From Fasciolopsis buskii (Eukaryota; Platyhelminthes; Trematoda; Plagiorchiida; Fasciolidae): 64,000 nucleotides of DNA. Shown one piece after another: positions 1 through 13,490 of the stretch. Under the pieces are notes generated by a model. The model made no database searches. It worked only from the letters and a program-made list of their open reading frames with translations, and was not told the origin of the DNA. A program made the translations under genes and the position numbers. Each line of letters starts with the position of its first letter. Position 1 is the stretch's first letter. The DNA is taken from NCBI GenBank assembly GCA_008360955.1, contig LUCM01003403.1, positions 57,177-121,176 on the forward strand, in the 5' to 3' direction.

Positions 1-1290
1 AGTTTATGTATGTAGCAACACCGCCTCCAGTCTTCTTGTTCGAAACTCTGTCCTGTCGACGGAGTCTGAAGCTGTCTATAGACACGAGTGAATCAGCAAA
101 ATCCGGGTTCAGTCATAATTCTCGTATGCAGATGGCACACGTACGAACATGGATCGGTGACTGAAGTGTGTGGGACATGTCCGACATTTTCGTAAACAGA
201 GAGCGGATATTGGTACTCAATAATGCCGGCATGGACATCTTGGCTGGAGGGGTGTATTTAAGAGCTGCCTGCCAGCCAGCAGGAGTGCCTCTTTCAGATC
301 GATTAGAAGATCGCTGAGATGCAGAAATGCGGAATCCCAATGTATGTTGCGAAACGATTCGGTTTTCGAACGAAAGCAATTCCGAGCGATTGTAGCGTCA
401 AACGGAGATCATAGGCAAACCAAATATCCGACAAAAAAGTAAACATATAGGATGACACCGAATTGTAGCGCATCTAGTCAAAGAGCTGATGAATGAACGT
501 CGTGTTCAATGAAATATACGACTGACCGACCAACCACGAAGCCGATCATAGAAACGGAAGCTCGATCCACTCTGTTCTAATAGTCAAGGCTATAAACAGA
601 CGAATTTGCCCAAAGGCAGTTTCCTTTATGTGTCTACACGCCCACACATGCATGCACAACTACATAAAATGCACACACAAGCACACGCACACACAGGCAT
701 ACGCAAATCATGAACAACTCGTGCTCATTCAGACACAAACACCGGTCAAAAAACAACGACCATAGATTATTCCCTTGAATCGTTCTATTTAAAAACTGCC
801 CCAGAAAAGTTACGCCAAATGAACCCTTGACTGAGTACAGCGAATCCAGGTCACGTCGTGTTCCTATTCTAACCACTTCGCAAGACATATCACACAGTGT
901 ATCGTCTAATCGATACAACCCGGAACGCAATGGGTCCTGATACGGCAGTGTTTCCGCTGTTCAGTATATTTAGCCTAATCACGTGGAACCAATCACATAT
1001 TGGATTAAAATGTCAAGAATCAAATCCCTGGGTCGACGGTCTGCGACGATTGTTGTACCTGATTTATTGTCACTTCCACTAAAATTTCATTTGAAATGAA
1101 ATTGGCGGTGCACCCTTGGGGCGGTCCTACACATGAAACACGGCCAGTGCCAACCACTTTGAACTGGCACTTGAATCGCGAGTATGATGATTTGAAAACC
1201 TTAGGTATTTGGCTTTGCTCAAATACGCCTCCTTATGAGTTTAGCATTAAAAAAACATTAATTAAACTGGCAATAAATGTCAACACTAAC
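1..1290. other. no recognised gene; CA-rich patch
   Basis: No exon or repeat family is recognised. Around 640-705 there is an imperfect CA-rich stretch (ACACACA-type runs broken by other bases), which accounts for the low-complexity open frame on the minus strand there. The remaining short open frames have no splice borders or composition to support them. Confidence 0.5.
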
Positions 1291-1292
1291 CG

Positions 1293-1527
1293 TTGAGTGA
1301 GATGACCGTTCAAAATCAATCCGAGTTGGAGACATTCTATCAGCACACGATCAAAACCGGACGAGGAAGTGGGCCAACAACAGAGAAAACTAGTTTCCAT
1401 CTAGGTCTTGGAGTATCAGGCCCGCTAAGGCACGTCAAGAGCGACAGAGCCGGCAACTCGAACATACGGATCAGCGGCGAGCACCGACGTGACAGACGGA
1501 AAAGCTCGATGGGACCTAACGCGAACG
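1293..1527 (+). CDS. weak candidate exon ending at a consensus splice donor
   Basis: An open frame on the plus strand rich in Arg, Ser and Gly ends at a near-perfect donor, AACG|GTGAGTCAC, with the last exon base at 1527. Read this way the exon ends in phase 1. An upstream acceptor is possible after TTGAG at 1292 (with CTAAC as a branch-like sequence) or after CTATCAG further in, so the left end is not fixed. The protein shows no motif I recognise. The next 250 bases hold further short open frames in shifted phases, so the stretch could equally be a decayed mobile element. The donor is the only strong evidence. Confidence 0.2.
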
Positions 1528-2318
1528 GTGAGTCACGAGAATAGCGGGGATTACAGACAGTCGATTAAAGAAAATAGTTAAGTGTTAAGCAAAGGAACAA
1601 AAGTGAATCCTCGCGAGAATTCCTCGTTCCAGCTGGCATATCGGTTTTGGCGTAACTCGATGGACCCGTATCGAGATCGAATGGCTCCGAAGGCAGAACC
1701 ACAATGTTGGCTGGAAGCCGAGGAAGGTGTGCTATTCAGTTTCTTGCCGCAGGCAAGAAATTCGTATTAGATGCGACTGGAAACTGCGAGTCAAAATGCG
1801 ATTTCTGTTCTAGGACTATTTTGTCCAGACCATTATTTAAACGAATTAAGGTGGCACATGTAACCAGACGGCACATAACTGATTTGTGTGATACACATTT
1901 TGCCTAGTATTTTGTTGCACTAAAACGTGACGGATTGGCTTTAGGCCGCTTCCTTGATTGTGATAATGTAAGTGTTGACGCGAGCTGATACGCCTACTGG
2001 GCTTCGGGTCACCGGTTTTCTTTCCACTTTCCACATCCCAGATCAAGAAGCTTCGAACATCTCCGCCTTCTTGGGAGAGATCTGACGCGAAGGATGATAT
2101 AATAGACCTCTACGATTTGGTGGAGCTTGTATTTCATTAAAAAATACAAAATATAATGGGAGTGAGACTAACTTTGTCATTTGAGAACGCAATCCTAAAA
2201 GTAAAGCATGTTCGGTCTCGAGGATTAGAACGTCTGTTCTCTCACGAATTAATTTCGCTTAACCATTATACGTGGCAGATTTTTTGGATTGTGGAATTGC
2301 AGCAGGCATTATGTTACC

Positions 2319-2488
2319 CTTTGTCTTTTTACTTCCGTTAATGAGTTAGCGATGTACATCGTCGTTCAGGAAGGGGGCTGCGGCCGACTGAGGGCTGCCA
2401 CGTGCGGAAGTTGACTGGCGTAGAGAAAATCCGAACCTGCGACCTTCACATCCAAACGCCAAGACCTTATCCGCTTGACCACCTCCCC
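2319..2488 (-). repeat. tRNA-derived SINE, copy 1
   Basis: Read on the minus strand it begins with a tRNA-like head. An A-box-like TGGTCAAGCGGATAAGG is followed about 40 bases later by a degenerate B-box-like GCAGGTTCGGATTTTC. A body shared with the other copies follows (CCAGTCAACTTCCGC... GGCCGCAGCCCCCTTCCTGA), then a tail that reads TCATTAACGG and runs into an A-rich end (T-rich on the plus strand near 2319-2335). The best-preserved relatives in this window are at 55460-55645 and 48285-48450. Confidence 0.75.
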
Positions 2489-5400
2489 AAAAGAGGGCGA
2501 CAGGGAGAGAGTCTAAAGGTCGAAAAGAAGAGAACATCGCTCAGTTTGTAAAGGGAGAAGGCAATGAAGATTAAAATACATTTACGTGGGAGGTAATTCA
2601 CAAATCGTATGTTTAGGTGATAGGTCAAACAAGTTTAATAGAACAAACGAAGCTGATGATGGAAACTATTTCATAAAATGAGTGGAAAATTTCTCCTGAA
2701 AGATTGTTGGAAAGAGATTGGCTCGCACGTGCAAAATAAGTCATCAAAACCGCCAGACAGATTCAACCTGATTTCGAGTTTGAGGCAAATGTGCTGAAGC
2801 CAACAGCTAAAGTCAAATATCGCAAATGAGGGCAACAAGTGCTCTTTGTAGAGAAAAGAGATTAAATGAGCCATTTAGCCTGCGTGAAAGTTGAGTTTCC
2901 CTAACTATCCATCGTCCACTACGGGATGAACCGAGCGGGCTGAAAAGTTGGTCCCAGCAACAAAAGAAATCGGTTATAGAATTCGGTATCGGCTAATCGA
3001 CTTGTTGGTGTGGTCATATCGGATTTGCCCTGACAAGTAGCCTGAGGTTAGCCCTGTGTCTGTACAAGAAACACATTCCCACAGCCACAGTGAAGATGAT
3101 CAAGCGACCGAATTTCGTGAGTTTGCCGGAAATCATGTGAACCGTCCTGTACTAGATCGGACGCCAAATAGTGGCTCGTTCACGTGCACCGACAACCATT
3201 ATTTGCAGCAAGCGAAAGCGAACTGCACTTAATCTACTTCTGTACACTAACTTCTACGCACCTGCATCCAAATCCCCAACAGTTGACTAATTCCAGTCCG
3301 ATTCTGATGCCAAATGAGTACATATCCTTCAAGGTTTTAGCTAGCGTGAGAAAGTCTGGTCGACTGACTGACAGAAATGAACGACCCCCAAGGCGGCGTC
3401 CATGTTCCCAAGCCAGTCAACAGCACAGTGATCCGAAACGAAATCTAATGAATAAATGGATGACAGATTTGACCATATTTGAACTGGAAGTTCGAACAGT
3501 CGAATTGTTGCGTCCATTTCCAACTGTATTCTTCAACTAATTTTAATCTACTATAATTTCTAATTACGCGAAACTGAGGGCATAAGTCAAGCGAATTTAG
3601 CTTCTTTTTTGTTTTTAGATTTCTCAACATGAATGTTCTCTTGTTTACGACTTCTTGATTAACAACTCAGATCCCGTTCTCATTTTGTGCCGTGATCGTC
3701 TAGCTTTGCTTGACAATGAAACACTGAAGGATTTACGAAAAATTTGCGGCATCATATTGGATTAAATATCCCAATTGTAAAATGGTCATATAGATCGATT
3801 TTTGTTCATTGTCAGAAACAAGCAATTCGGTGATCTGGCATAAGCTAATCGGTTTTGTCAAAAGGGTTTCATTCATTCCGATCTAGCCGAAACTCCGCGC
3901 GCTATCCCCGAGCTTCTTTCCCGCACTTCAAACTCAACTTGCTTTTGTTGCACGCATGAATGAGCATTCAAATGAGCGAATTGAATCCTGACTGGATTTG
4001 ATGATAATTGCAAGACAATAAACAATATTTTCCATACCTCGTTCACGTCTAAATCGATCGGTCTCTTCTAGGTTTACATTGAATCACTTACCAGCATGCC
4101 CCTCCTCCTCACGCTTCAGCGTTGAGTCTTTGATTAGCCTTTTCCGGATTAATTAGTTAGTTGTCCAACCAGCAACAGTTCCGGTATAACAAAGGCAAAA
4201 TAACTTTTCCTGGTACTTCTGATGTTCCTATTGTTCAAGTCGATGTACAGCTGCTTAATCTATGTTGCTCGTTTTCAAATATTTTCAAGTTTCACATATT
4301 TCCAAAAATCGGCCTTATCGACCGACTGCGAATGAATCACCTGTTCGTCATGAACAGTTTATTCTAGTATTATCACCCTGTGGATGAAATTACCGGACAT
4401 TCCGCACAGATTTCTTCGCACAGCCATGTAAATGCGATAATATTTCATTATGAATTGTGAATAACACCTCGCTGACATAATTGAAAATTTCCCATCGAGA
4501 CATCAGAAGACAGAGTGACAAACCAGCTAGCTTCCAACGCCTTACAGACGGCTGTATATGGTCGATTTTATGGGTATTGGGATAAGGTTATCGAAAAGTA
4601 ATACTGATACTAAGGAATTAGCAATTGCAACGATGTTTCTACCTAGATGCAGCCCATTCATCTTTATGACAGACTACGTAATGATAAGTGTCGCTTTTAT
4701 TACATAACCCTATTTTGTGCCAATAGCCACGGCACATATATCGGGGTATTACGTGTTATTTCGGGACCCTTTGGGAGGATAGTCAAGTAGATTGTGATCG
4801 TTACGGACTTGGGCAGGATTTGACCTTTGCCAATCTTCCTCTAACGGAAAGCTTCACTTATGTTGACTAACTTATCTGATTGCCGTTTGTCTGTTCTTTA
4901 TCGGTTCGGTGATCAGGCAGCCTGCATATGGTTCGACGTACGCAACTTGGCTCACAGGTCAAAGAGATTTGATACACCTTAAAAGCGGTTCAATCTATTG
5001 ACAATTAGCTTTTTCTGTGTCAAATAAAATTGTTTTCAGCCGACTGTGCATCACCCAAAGCTTCGCAACTATATGACAGGAGGCAATTGCGATTTTTGGA
5101 TTCTACCACAACTTCACTTGACCCACTGTGTACATCTACGCGGAAATCAGACAATCTTCTCGATAGTTCTCGTTTCACGTTCTGTAAGGTGCGCACACAC
5201 ATTATCAGTGGGTTTGTGTTCTGACGTACTCAACTCATTTTATGAACATTTGCCTATCCCCTTATCATCCCAAATGTATTCCAACTAAACTAGTCAGTTT
5301 CCAGTTGATCGAAGTTCCTGAATTCTCACCGTGACCTACTCCGTTATACTGGAGGGCATGTAAGCACAGAATGCAAATAGAAATTTATTTGTACATGAAA

Positions 5401-5544
5401 TAATATTGAGCAACAGTAATCACTTTTGTACTCACGCAGTTTCGATACTAGTAGAAGGAGCAATGTGGATGACAACATGTGCACGTCAAAAACACGCAGC
5501 ATGAAAAATCATATCTTCTCTTGCTCTTTACTGACCTTGGCAGT
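2489..5544. other. no recognised gene
   Basis: Short open frames occur on both strands. The longest runs on the plus strand from 3184 to 3540 and includes a plausible acceptor (TAATTCCAG at about 3297) and a donor-like GC|GTGAGA near 3346, which would leave only a roughly 50-base exon. I do not regard this as sufficient. No repeat family is seen. Confidence 0.4.
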
Positions 5545-5690
5545 GAAACCAAAGAATGCATCATTTCGAGAAACGGGGCGGGGCGAGGCCCGCGAAGAGT
5601 TACCGTGTGGGAAAATTGACTGGCGTTGAGAAAATTCGAACTCACAACCTTCCAGCCCAAATTCGCTACCCCCGCCAGTAGATGGAATGA
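5545..5690 (-). repeat. tRNA-derived SINE, degenerate copy 2
   Basis: The plus strand reads GGGCGGGGCGAGGCCCGCG, then GGGAAAATTGACTGGCGTTG, then the inverted B-box region GAAAATTCGAACTCACAACC, ending near CCCCCGCCAGTAG. Order and spacing match the other minus-strand copies: GC-rich body, GTTGACTGGCG block, inverted B box, inverted A box. The A-box end is eroded and the poly-A end is not clear. Confidence 0.65.
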
Positions 5691-8600
5691 AACACTTGAA
5701 TCAAGTAATTAGTCTGCTGCACCCTAAGAGCCAATCGGAATCAAAGTACGATTAAGCTGAACATGCGAGCATGTGTATCCATATATTCGCCACGCATGTA
5801 TGCCCCTTAGGTGTGTGTGTGTTGCGTCTATCGTTGACCGTCAACGCATGCGTGTCAGCCTGATCCATGTATAGCATCTCCTAGCAGCTAACCGTTCATT
5901 CCTTCTCTTCCCACTATGATATGGCCTGTTAGGAATGTCCTATAAAAATACTCACTGATTTTGCTTAACCACGTTTAAAGTACCCAATAGAAATTTTCCG
6001 CAGAGTTGTGCTGCCTGAAATCAACTCCAAGCACCCCTTGCCTTACGGTTGTGGCATAATCCACTCTATTTCCAATCCATAAAACCGTAATCTATAAACA
6101 TTTGGGCTAAAGTTACTATCCGTCACATACTGTGATGCTGTCCTTGCCTCTATCTTCCAGAGCAGCGTGAGACCTAAACATCCTGACTTGGGGAAGGAAA
6201 AGAACTTACCTCAAACATCAGAATGTGCAAGCACATGACAAAAAATGATTACAACAGACTGATCTACTTGGATGGCTAAATATTCGGACAATCTGTTGCT
6301 AGTTTCTCGTTGCCCTATAACCACAAGACTTTGGACGCCACCGCCTAAACTCTGTGCTCGAACAGAAAAACAAACTGGCACTGTCCGGAAAGCGTGTTTC
6401 AGGCTCGACGGATTTTCGGCAGCTAACAGAGCGTTTTATTCAAACAAAGTTGTAGAACATCAGCAGTTCACATCTCAATTTATAGCTTTCGCAATGACCA
6501 ATAAACAAATTTTGTTGGCATTTTGCCCAACTGGCTCGAATCTTTGACGTTTCGTCTAGTAGCTCCTAACACCAAACTATCACACAGTCCTCCAGATCTT
6601 GAACGGGATGCCATGTCCGCTTTCATGCAAAAGCAAGTGATCCATGAGGCCAACCAAAGTAATTAAAACGACTTCAGTTACAGGGGCGGTGAACTGATGA
6701 TTAAGCAACGCAGTTAATGGCCACATTGGGATAGTGTTAGCGACACCTTCGTGGTAGGTGAAGCCTTGTCCGTTCGATAAGATCACGAGGCAGCGTGGGC
6801 TTTAGGTACATAATACGCGCGTCGGGAGGTGGTCAAACAACGACGAGGTTAAATGGATCCCCCAGCGAAACTCCTGTGAACATTTCCCGTAACAGGAGAA
6901 CAGGTTAGGAGACAAGAAAATGATGCGCCAATCATTCCACAACTAGAGCAATTAAAGGATAAGAGCAGTGGTCTGCAACTAACAGATTGAGTGGCAGAAG
7001 AAAGCCACGGTTGGTGAGAAAACAATCAGGAAGCCACCTCTTATTGCGATATAGATATGTCCGGCAAACAACAATGATCAGCAACGCGTTAGAACTAATA
7101 CTAACCCTTGCAATGATACGGTCAAGATAGAATGTTGTGGGTGCACGAACGACTGGCCAACCACAGGAGACGAGACAAAAGGACCAAAACTTGTACGCGG
7201 AGCTTGGTCACACTAGAGTCAGATATGAAAATAGCAACCGATTTTGATAAACCAAGGCTAGACGATTTGACTGGCATGATTTGTCCTTCCGTGAAAGAGC
7301 AGAACGAGATGTGAGACAGAGCACGGAAGATAGAGTGGACGCGCTGACTTCGGCGACGCGACCTAACGATTTTGGAACGGTAGGCAAATGGATTCCATGC
7401 CTAACAGGGCTTTCGGAACCACGTGATAACATCACAATGTTCAAACCAGATTTCTTTTTTGTTTAATTTTTTTCGCTCACAACCGTAATTATGATACAAA
7501 TCGATGAACTGGAAAAATATTCGTTGTACCATGTATTTTCGCTTTCGTTGATATGAGTTGAAGAGCAAGAAAATGGTAAAATTCTTTAAAGGTTCCTATT
7601 CTGGGGTACCCCGAATGAAATTAAAAGCCAATGAGTAGCACGATTCTTTATGTTCACAGTAAATATTTCGGAGACAAGAGGATAAACCACAGGCATGAAA
7701 AAAGCGAATCCCCCAGAGGTCCACGTCGCCACTCAGTGCTCAAGTTGGCTGTGTCCCTTTGATTAACTGATACACGATAAAGATAATTTTGTTACGTCAC
7801 CACTTGAAATGATATTAGGGAATACGGCCATTAGCATCAATGCACGTGTACGGACAATCAACACGAACCGGAATGACTCCGATCCAAAGTAGACAAATAA
7901 AGACAACGAGAAACCCACAGGGTTTGGAAGACACGTTGCAGTTTCTATGCAAATAATGTTTACATACAAGGGGACCAGTGATATTTGGACTTCATGTTCA
8001 TGTGTCACCAAGGTTGTGATTGGTTAGTCGTCTACGCAGCCAACAACGAACTATGTGATTTACACCTACACTCGTCATGGGTTCCTAACAAGCATGAAAC
8101 AGCTATTCAGTGTTCCCCTTGGTCTTCGATAATATATTGAGAGGTGATACGGCTTGGTGAAAATTTTTTGTGACTTATATAGTCTCAAACTATGAACGTT
8201 GACTTATTCCTGTCTGGATATTCAGCCGAAAACCTCGATGAAGCTGTTCTGTTTGGTCAGTTTTTGTCTTATGCGATGCCTATTTGATGCGCGGGGAATG
8301 GGTGTGTCAGACCCCGAGTCTCCTATTCTCCCCCAGCACCTTTCGAAACGATGACTGCTCATCTCACACAGCCTCTACTGAAGAAGTCTTGCGTAACACA
8401 TTCTCATGGTGGAGGTGATCACGCCATAGTCCGGGAATAAATGCAAACGTCCAGCATTCTCCACCGGGCTAATCGGTCTTTGGTTAATAGCTTAAGGAAG
8501 ATGATCAAACCGTGATTCCAAACCAGCGATGGCCGTGATACGAGGCATGCAGCCATATGTTCCTGGACATCTGCGGCAAAGAGAATGATGCCTAGTCCTA

Positions 8601-10164
8601 AGAGACGGATGTATGAACTGAGCTATCAGTCAGCAGTATCCAGCAGGTTACTTGTACCTCAGATCGCCCCATTGTTTCGTAGGTTAGACCTTTTGGTCAA
8701 TGGCTCGGAGCAGGATACCCTCCGATTCAGCTACCGGGTAGCATTCAGCCCGCAGATGAATCATGGATCTCGATCGATTGCCGATGAAGTGGAAGAACTG
8801 GAATGCATCATGAACTTTGAACTTTGTTTATTTCCTTTCATCTTTCTCATTCATTGTCTTCTTTTATCATTATTCTGATGGTACATGATGCATGCTCTGA
8901 TTTGGACAAAATTTATGCTAATGGCTTCCAAGTTGGTCAGAAAATGTTCACTCCAAAGGACTCCAGTTTATAGACTCTGCTTCTTCAAGCAAAATGAGCA
9001 TTTGCGTACTGCTCATCACGTTATGATGCGCTTACGAAAGAACACCGAGGCTGTTGGTCATCCGGCATAATCTTATAACGTTCCAAGCGTGAAGAAGTAG
9101 TCAGTGATCGCCGATGGCTCTGATTTTGTTTCTTCTCGAAATTCGATTGAGAAACCCGTGCAAAATTCATCAAACATTGTTCACTTCAATTTATTACCGG
9201 CTCCACTAGAACCGATTCGGATTCACATGGCGAATGCGTTACAGAATTAGTGACATCGTTTGACATAGTAGGCAAACGTGCGATTGTTTGGGCTTTTTGT
9301 GCATAACCTGTTGTTGGTAAACACACCTATTACGGGTTAAATCAAAACCTAATCGGCAACCGTGATGTCACTTACTGGGATCGCCGGTCGAACTGTCCCC
9401 GTGTCTCGTGTATTTGTGAGGAGTACAAGTGTTACTTAGAGAAATCAGTCGACTGATTTATTTTCAGCCTAACTAAACTGACCCGTATAACAGTAGAACG
9501 GTCGAATCGGAAGCCCAACAGCGGCGTCAGGCTTATTACCAACTTTTTTTAGTTTTTATTATTATTACTGATATTCTTTGTGACAAGGAAAGCAAATAGG
9601 GTGATTTACCCAAGGCTTATGGTCTTTGATTTTGAGTATTTTGTCTGCCTAATTTGTTAGTTTGACAAAATGTTTGAGAATCTTATCTGTATGTAGGATT
9701 TGGAACAGAAAGTGTAGAACGTATTTGCTCGCCTATGCGATAGAATGGTAGCAAGAGTACAAGCATACACTCACACACACGAATAGGTATAATAGTACGT
9801 CCGCTTAGATCAGCCAAATACACGTGAGAGAAACGTGTAGGTGAAGGTGTTGGGTAGTAAAATAACTAGAATAGGCTATCTCGTTGTCATTTTTCGGGGC
9901 GTCATTGACTGATTTTTCGCCAGGTCGACGGATCATAGAGGGTGTGTGAAAAACACCTTTCCCTGTCGACTAGTTAGCACGCGGATCTTTTGATTGAGGT
10001 GACACCTGAACGGAATACGGGCTTTGCTGAGCACCAATTGAGAGAATTAACGCAAACAGAGGAGAGAAAACGACGAGTCGAGCGAACCACGGTGTGCTGT
10101 CCACTTTTGGGAACGGCAATAGTGTTTTAATCAGTGAACTCTAATTTCAGGTAGCAGGATTACC
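5691..10164. other. no recognised gene
   Basis: No supported exon, tRNA or repeat is recognised. Open frames here are short and without convincing splice borders. Short GT-rich and CA-rich runs occur near 5812-5824 and 9765-9782. Confidence 0.45.
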
Positions 10165-10509
10165 TTAAGCTGTTTCTTGTTCTCGGCAAAGATCAACAAA
10201 ACCTTTTTGCATTGAACACAATGTTAGAAAAGAGGAAAGGTATTCTCCAAAATTACCGACATATCGAGGATCGCATTCTAGTTTGCTAACAAAACTTCGG
10301 GATAAATGAACCCGTGATTCGTTGGACTGATGCATTTTAAATTGCCGCAAATGGCAGTTGTGAACAACGGAAGCAAGAGAAACGAAACACTGTCCTAGAT
10401 TTGCCACGCTGATAAATTCAGCGGAATCTTTGCTAATACGTAATTTTTCAAGATGAGCGTTGGCGGCCGAAATGACTCCGGGGAAATTAAATGCCATTTG
10501 AGGTCTCAT
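10165..10509 (-). CDS. candidate terminal exon, unknown protein (possible helical repeat)
   Basis: This minus-strand open frame of about 115 codons ends in TAA at 10165-10167. Its composition is balanced, with no low complexity, alternating hydrophobic and polar residues, and few rare or stop-adjacent codons. An ATG lies at 10507-10509 and a second at 10495-10497. It could also start at a splice acceptor after CTTCATGAG. Immediately after the stop the strand reads AAG|GTAATC, a donor-like site, so the true exon may instead read through in another phase. The first part (MAFNFPGVISAANAHLEKL) faintly resembles HEAT-repeat regulatory subunits of protein phosphatase 4, which carry an AYNFPGV-like stretch. 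That likeness is recalled from memory and too short to name the gene. Confidence 0.3.
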   Translation of the reverse strand: MRPQMAFNFPGVISAANAHLEKLRISKDSAEFISVANLGQCFVSLASVVHNCHLRQFKMHQSNESRVHLSRSFVSKLECDPRYVGNFGEYLSSFLTLCSMQKGFVDLCREQETA

Positions 10510-10703
10510 GAAGATGCAGAGATTCAAAAAACCAGTAGAAATAATGATACAAATGCTACAAATATTACCAACAATATTAACGCGTTCAGAAGAAGAGCTC
10601 CAGCCACTGGGGGACGAATCAAATCGAGTTAGATATGTTGGAGGATGGGAACGGAAAAAATCACCTGTGAGTTGGCTTAATTAACACCTTTAAAATGTGA
10701 ACT

Positions 10704-10707
<4 letters not shown>

Positions 10708-10789
<82 letters not shown>
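10708..10789. repeat. (TA)41 microsatellite
   Basis: An uninterrupted TA dinucleotide run of about 82 bases. It produces the artificial Tyr-Ile repeat open frames on the minus strand. Flanks are unique. A shorter TA run lies at about 11301-11312 and another near 14026-14041. Confidence 0.97.
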
Positions 10790-10790
<1 letters not shown>

Positions 10791-12630
10791 CACAGATCTG
10801 AGTGCCGATCACGGCAAAGGACGGAAAGATTGACTGAGAAAGAGAAAAGCAAAGGGAGACGTGTTGGAAGTTCACCGCGCACGCTAATTCTTTGATTTTC
10901 ATGACTTACGTGTGAGGTTTTTGCCGCCCGGTTGCCTAAACTGAAGTAAAGAGCTATTTTAGAAGATCCTACTCCGAGCTTTTGACCAAATCGACTAAAC
11001 CTTAAGGCAGCTGAATGATGGGTGGATCACGTGACCAACGGGGACAACTGACAAACTGCTCAGATGGAGTGCCCCACAGCCGCAGTCGCCACAGATATCG
11101 ATTTGTTCACAGCCATTTTCAGCTTCAGGTAGCCGACACCATGATTTTGACTTTTAGTATAATAAAGCTTTCAGCATGTAGACCAGGTATCATCGAGAAC
11201 AGCCAGATGACTGTTGAAATACTGGTACACTGTGCCATGCTGCAATACAGTGTGGTGCATTGAATTCCACGGTACTGCACATTTTATCACATTTGCATAC
11301 TATATATATATATACATAAAATATTGTTTCGTTGTATGTCATTAGGGCACTGAAATTATATTTTACAATGTTGTCCATTGAATCAAACTGCTCACGCTTC
11401 CCAGGGGATGGAAACCGTTGATCATGCTAATTCCGCTGGTCATGGTGATTCTGCCGATCAGCTGACGCAGCGGCAACTATGAGAGAAACTGAATGCGGCG
11501 CATTGTTGACTGCATCAACGGAAGGCCAAATCGACGCGACAGGTGTGACCGTTAAGCGTCAACAGTTGCTCATGAAACTGGCGAGGATGGGGCAGTCGAG
11601 TTTGAAGTGAGACTGAATGGGGAGAAGTGTACTTGTGGAAAATCCATAGAAAAAAAACAGAAAATGAGTGAGACAAGTCAACCGACAGCATTCTGCGCAC
11701 TAACTACAGAGTTGTTCCAAATGTTCTTTCCGTTACTTCGCAAGTCGCCATTTTCAACTTCAGTTTTTGATCTGAGCAACAAATAACGGATAAATCCCGT
11801 TTCTAATCTCAACCACTTTATTTATGGTGACTGTAAGCATGAAATTCTGATAAATGGTCATATGGACCTGACAGTATGCTTGGTCGCGGTTGGACTCGGC
11901 TGCGAAATATGTCTCGGGGATATTATCAGTGGTGTGAGTTGTCATTTGTTGATTAGCACAATGTGGTCCGGATTCTAATGGCTGCGGATCAAAGACATCT
12001 TCAAACTGTTCGTTTCCCTTTCCTTTTACGAGAAAATGTGGCCTTGAAAAATTGATCACATCGACTGTTGGGATGTATCATAATCGTTACACATCTGGGG
12101 AACGATGCAAAAACACTGTGTTAGAAGAGCAGTGGGACAAAATCCACCGGAATCTGATATGCTGCGAGGAAAATACGAAAAACTAATTAAAGTTTCACCA
12201 GGATCTGACTGTAATCTTTATGAGCTTGCCTGGATGCTGAACAAATGTGGTAATCACAAGGGGATTCTGTCGTCTGTTTTCGTCTGTTAAGTAAGCCTAA
12301 ATTTTAGAAACAAGACACAAGGTCCAAAAGTATGGATTTTGTTCTCCGTAATATGTTTCGCACATGTATGGATGAACGAAATTTCCCCGGAAGCACACGA
12401 TCGGTTTCGCAGTTATTGCCGCTCGTCAAGCATGCGTAACCGGTGCTCAGTTGGTCAGCTATGGTCAGTTGGCGACAGAATCTCATTTGAATTGCCTGGA
12501 GCTTGCATGATGATGAATCCATGTAAAAAGTACTCGGTGAACCGTAGGACGTTTTTTTGCTGGCTAAACAGCACGACAACCGCAAAACCGGTCTTGTGCT
12601 TACGGAAGAATTTTGTTCATCTATCCATAG
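10790..12630. other. no recognised gene
   Basis: Several open frames of 60-100 codons occur on both strands (for example 11760-12059 minus and 12339-12641 plus). None has matching splice borders and a recognisable domain. No repeat family is recognised apart from the short TA run near 11300. Confidence 0.4.
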
Positions 12631-12743
12631 GCGAAAAATGATATTTAAGATAAACCACGGCAGAAAATTTATTCATCTAGTCACGCACAACATCGGCGTT
12701 AACCTTGTCACCATTCAGTCTGGGCAATGTGGGGTGATTTCCG
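12631..12743 (+). CDS. candidate internal exon, unknown protein
   Basis: A 113-base block is bounded by a strong acceptor (TTTTGTTCATCTATCCATAG|G, with a clear pyrimidine tract) and a consensus donor (TTTCCG|GTAAGTTA). The reading frame between them is open: one base completing a codon, 37 codons, then one base of the next codon. The peptide is basic at first (RKMIFKINHGRKF) and then hydrophobic (LVTHNIGVNLVTIQSG), with one Cys. No family is recognised. The evidence is the pair of borders plus the open frame. Confidence 0.4.
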
Positions 12744-13490
12744 GTAAGTTATTATCAAAATGGAAGCCTAACGCTGAAGACGGAATGGAAGAACCGTGGA
12801 CCATAGATAGGAATTGGGTGAAATTTACGCATTACGAGACGCATCTCAAGCTCTTCTGCTGATTGAACCGAAAACAAGTAAACATTTATCCTATTGGCTT
12901 GGAGATTATCGTACTGGTTGAAAGAACTTCAGCGGTCTAATGAGACACTGAAATCCCCTTTACATGCTTCTTTTGACTGCATACCTCGCGGAGGAGGTCA
13001 GCAATTTTCATCGTTTTTTTCCAAATTTGCCATCAGTTCAAGGCTTCTGAACGACTTTTACTGTTCGCATATGCGTGCAGTTGAAGTAGATCAATCGGAC
13101 TGGATAGCACAAACATTCTGTTTGCAAATCTTATCCAAGAAGAAGCTCTTGTAAGAAGATTGGGCCTAATCAGTCACAACTAAAACTGCGTTCTCGAGTT
13201 TCTATGCATTGATGAAAATCTATTGTTTTTCGCCGAACGATCAAAAATCACGTGTCCGGGGGGGGGCTGAGTGGCTAATTTCAAAGCCACCGAAAGTAAC
13301 ATCTGACCGGAGAATTACTGGTTAGCGCGAAAACAAATGCCCTACAGACTTAAACCATCGATACATCCGTTGTTATGGCAAAACAACTGCCAGACTAACA
13401 CACTAGGAAGAAAACCCAACCTGGTATTGGGATCTGCAATCATTTAATTAATTAACCAACCATCTAATCAGTTTATCAATCAAATGGTCA
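12744..13490. other. no recognised gene; short G run
   Basis: No exon is supported. A run of nine G lies at about 13258-13266. Near 13440-13500 the sequence becomes AT-rich and leads into the Penelope-like fragment. The frame of that fragment may extend a few codons further left than the start given for it. Confidence 0.4.

Noticed and set aside
634..930. Cys/Val-rich minus-strand frame of 98 codons
   Set aside because: It runs through a CA-rich simple-sequence patch, and no splice border or motif supports it.
10661..10902. Two minus-strand frames containing a long Tyr-Ile repeat
   Set aside because: Translation of the TA microsatellite, not a protein.
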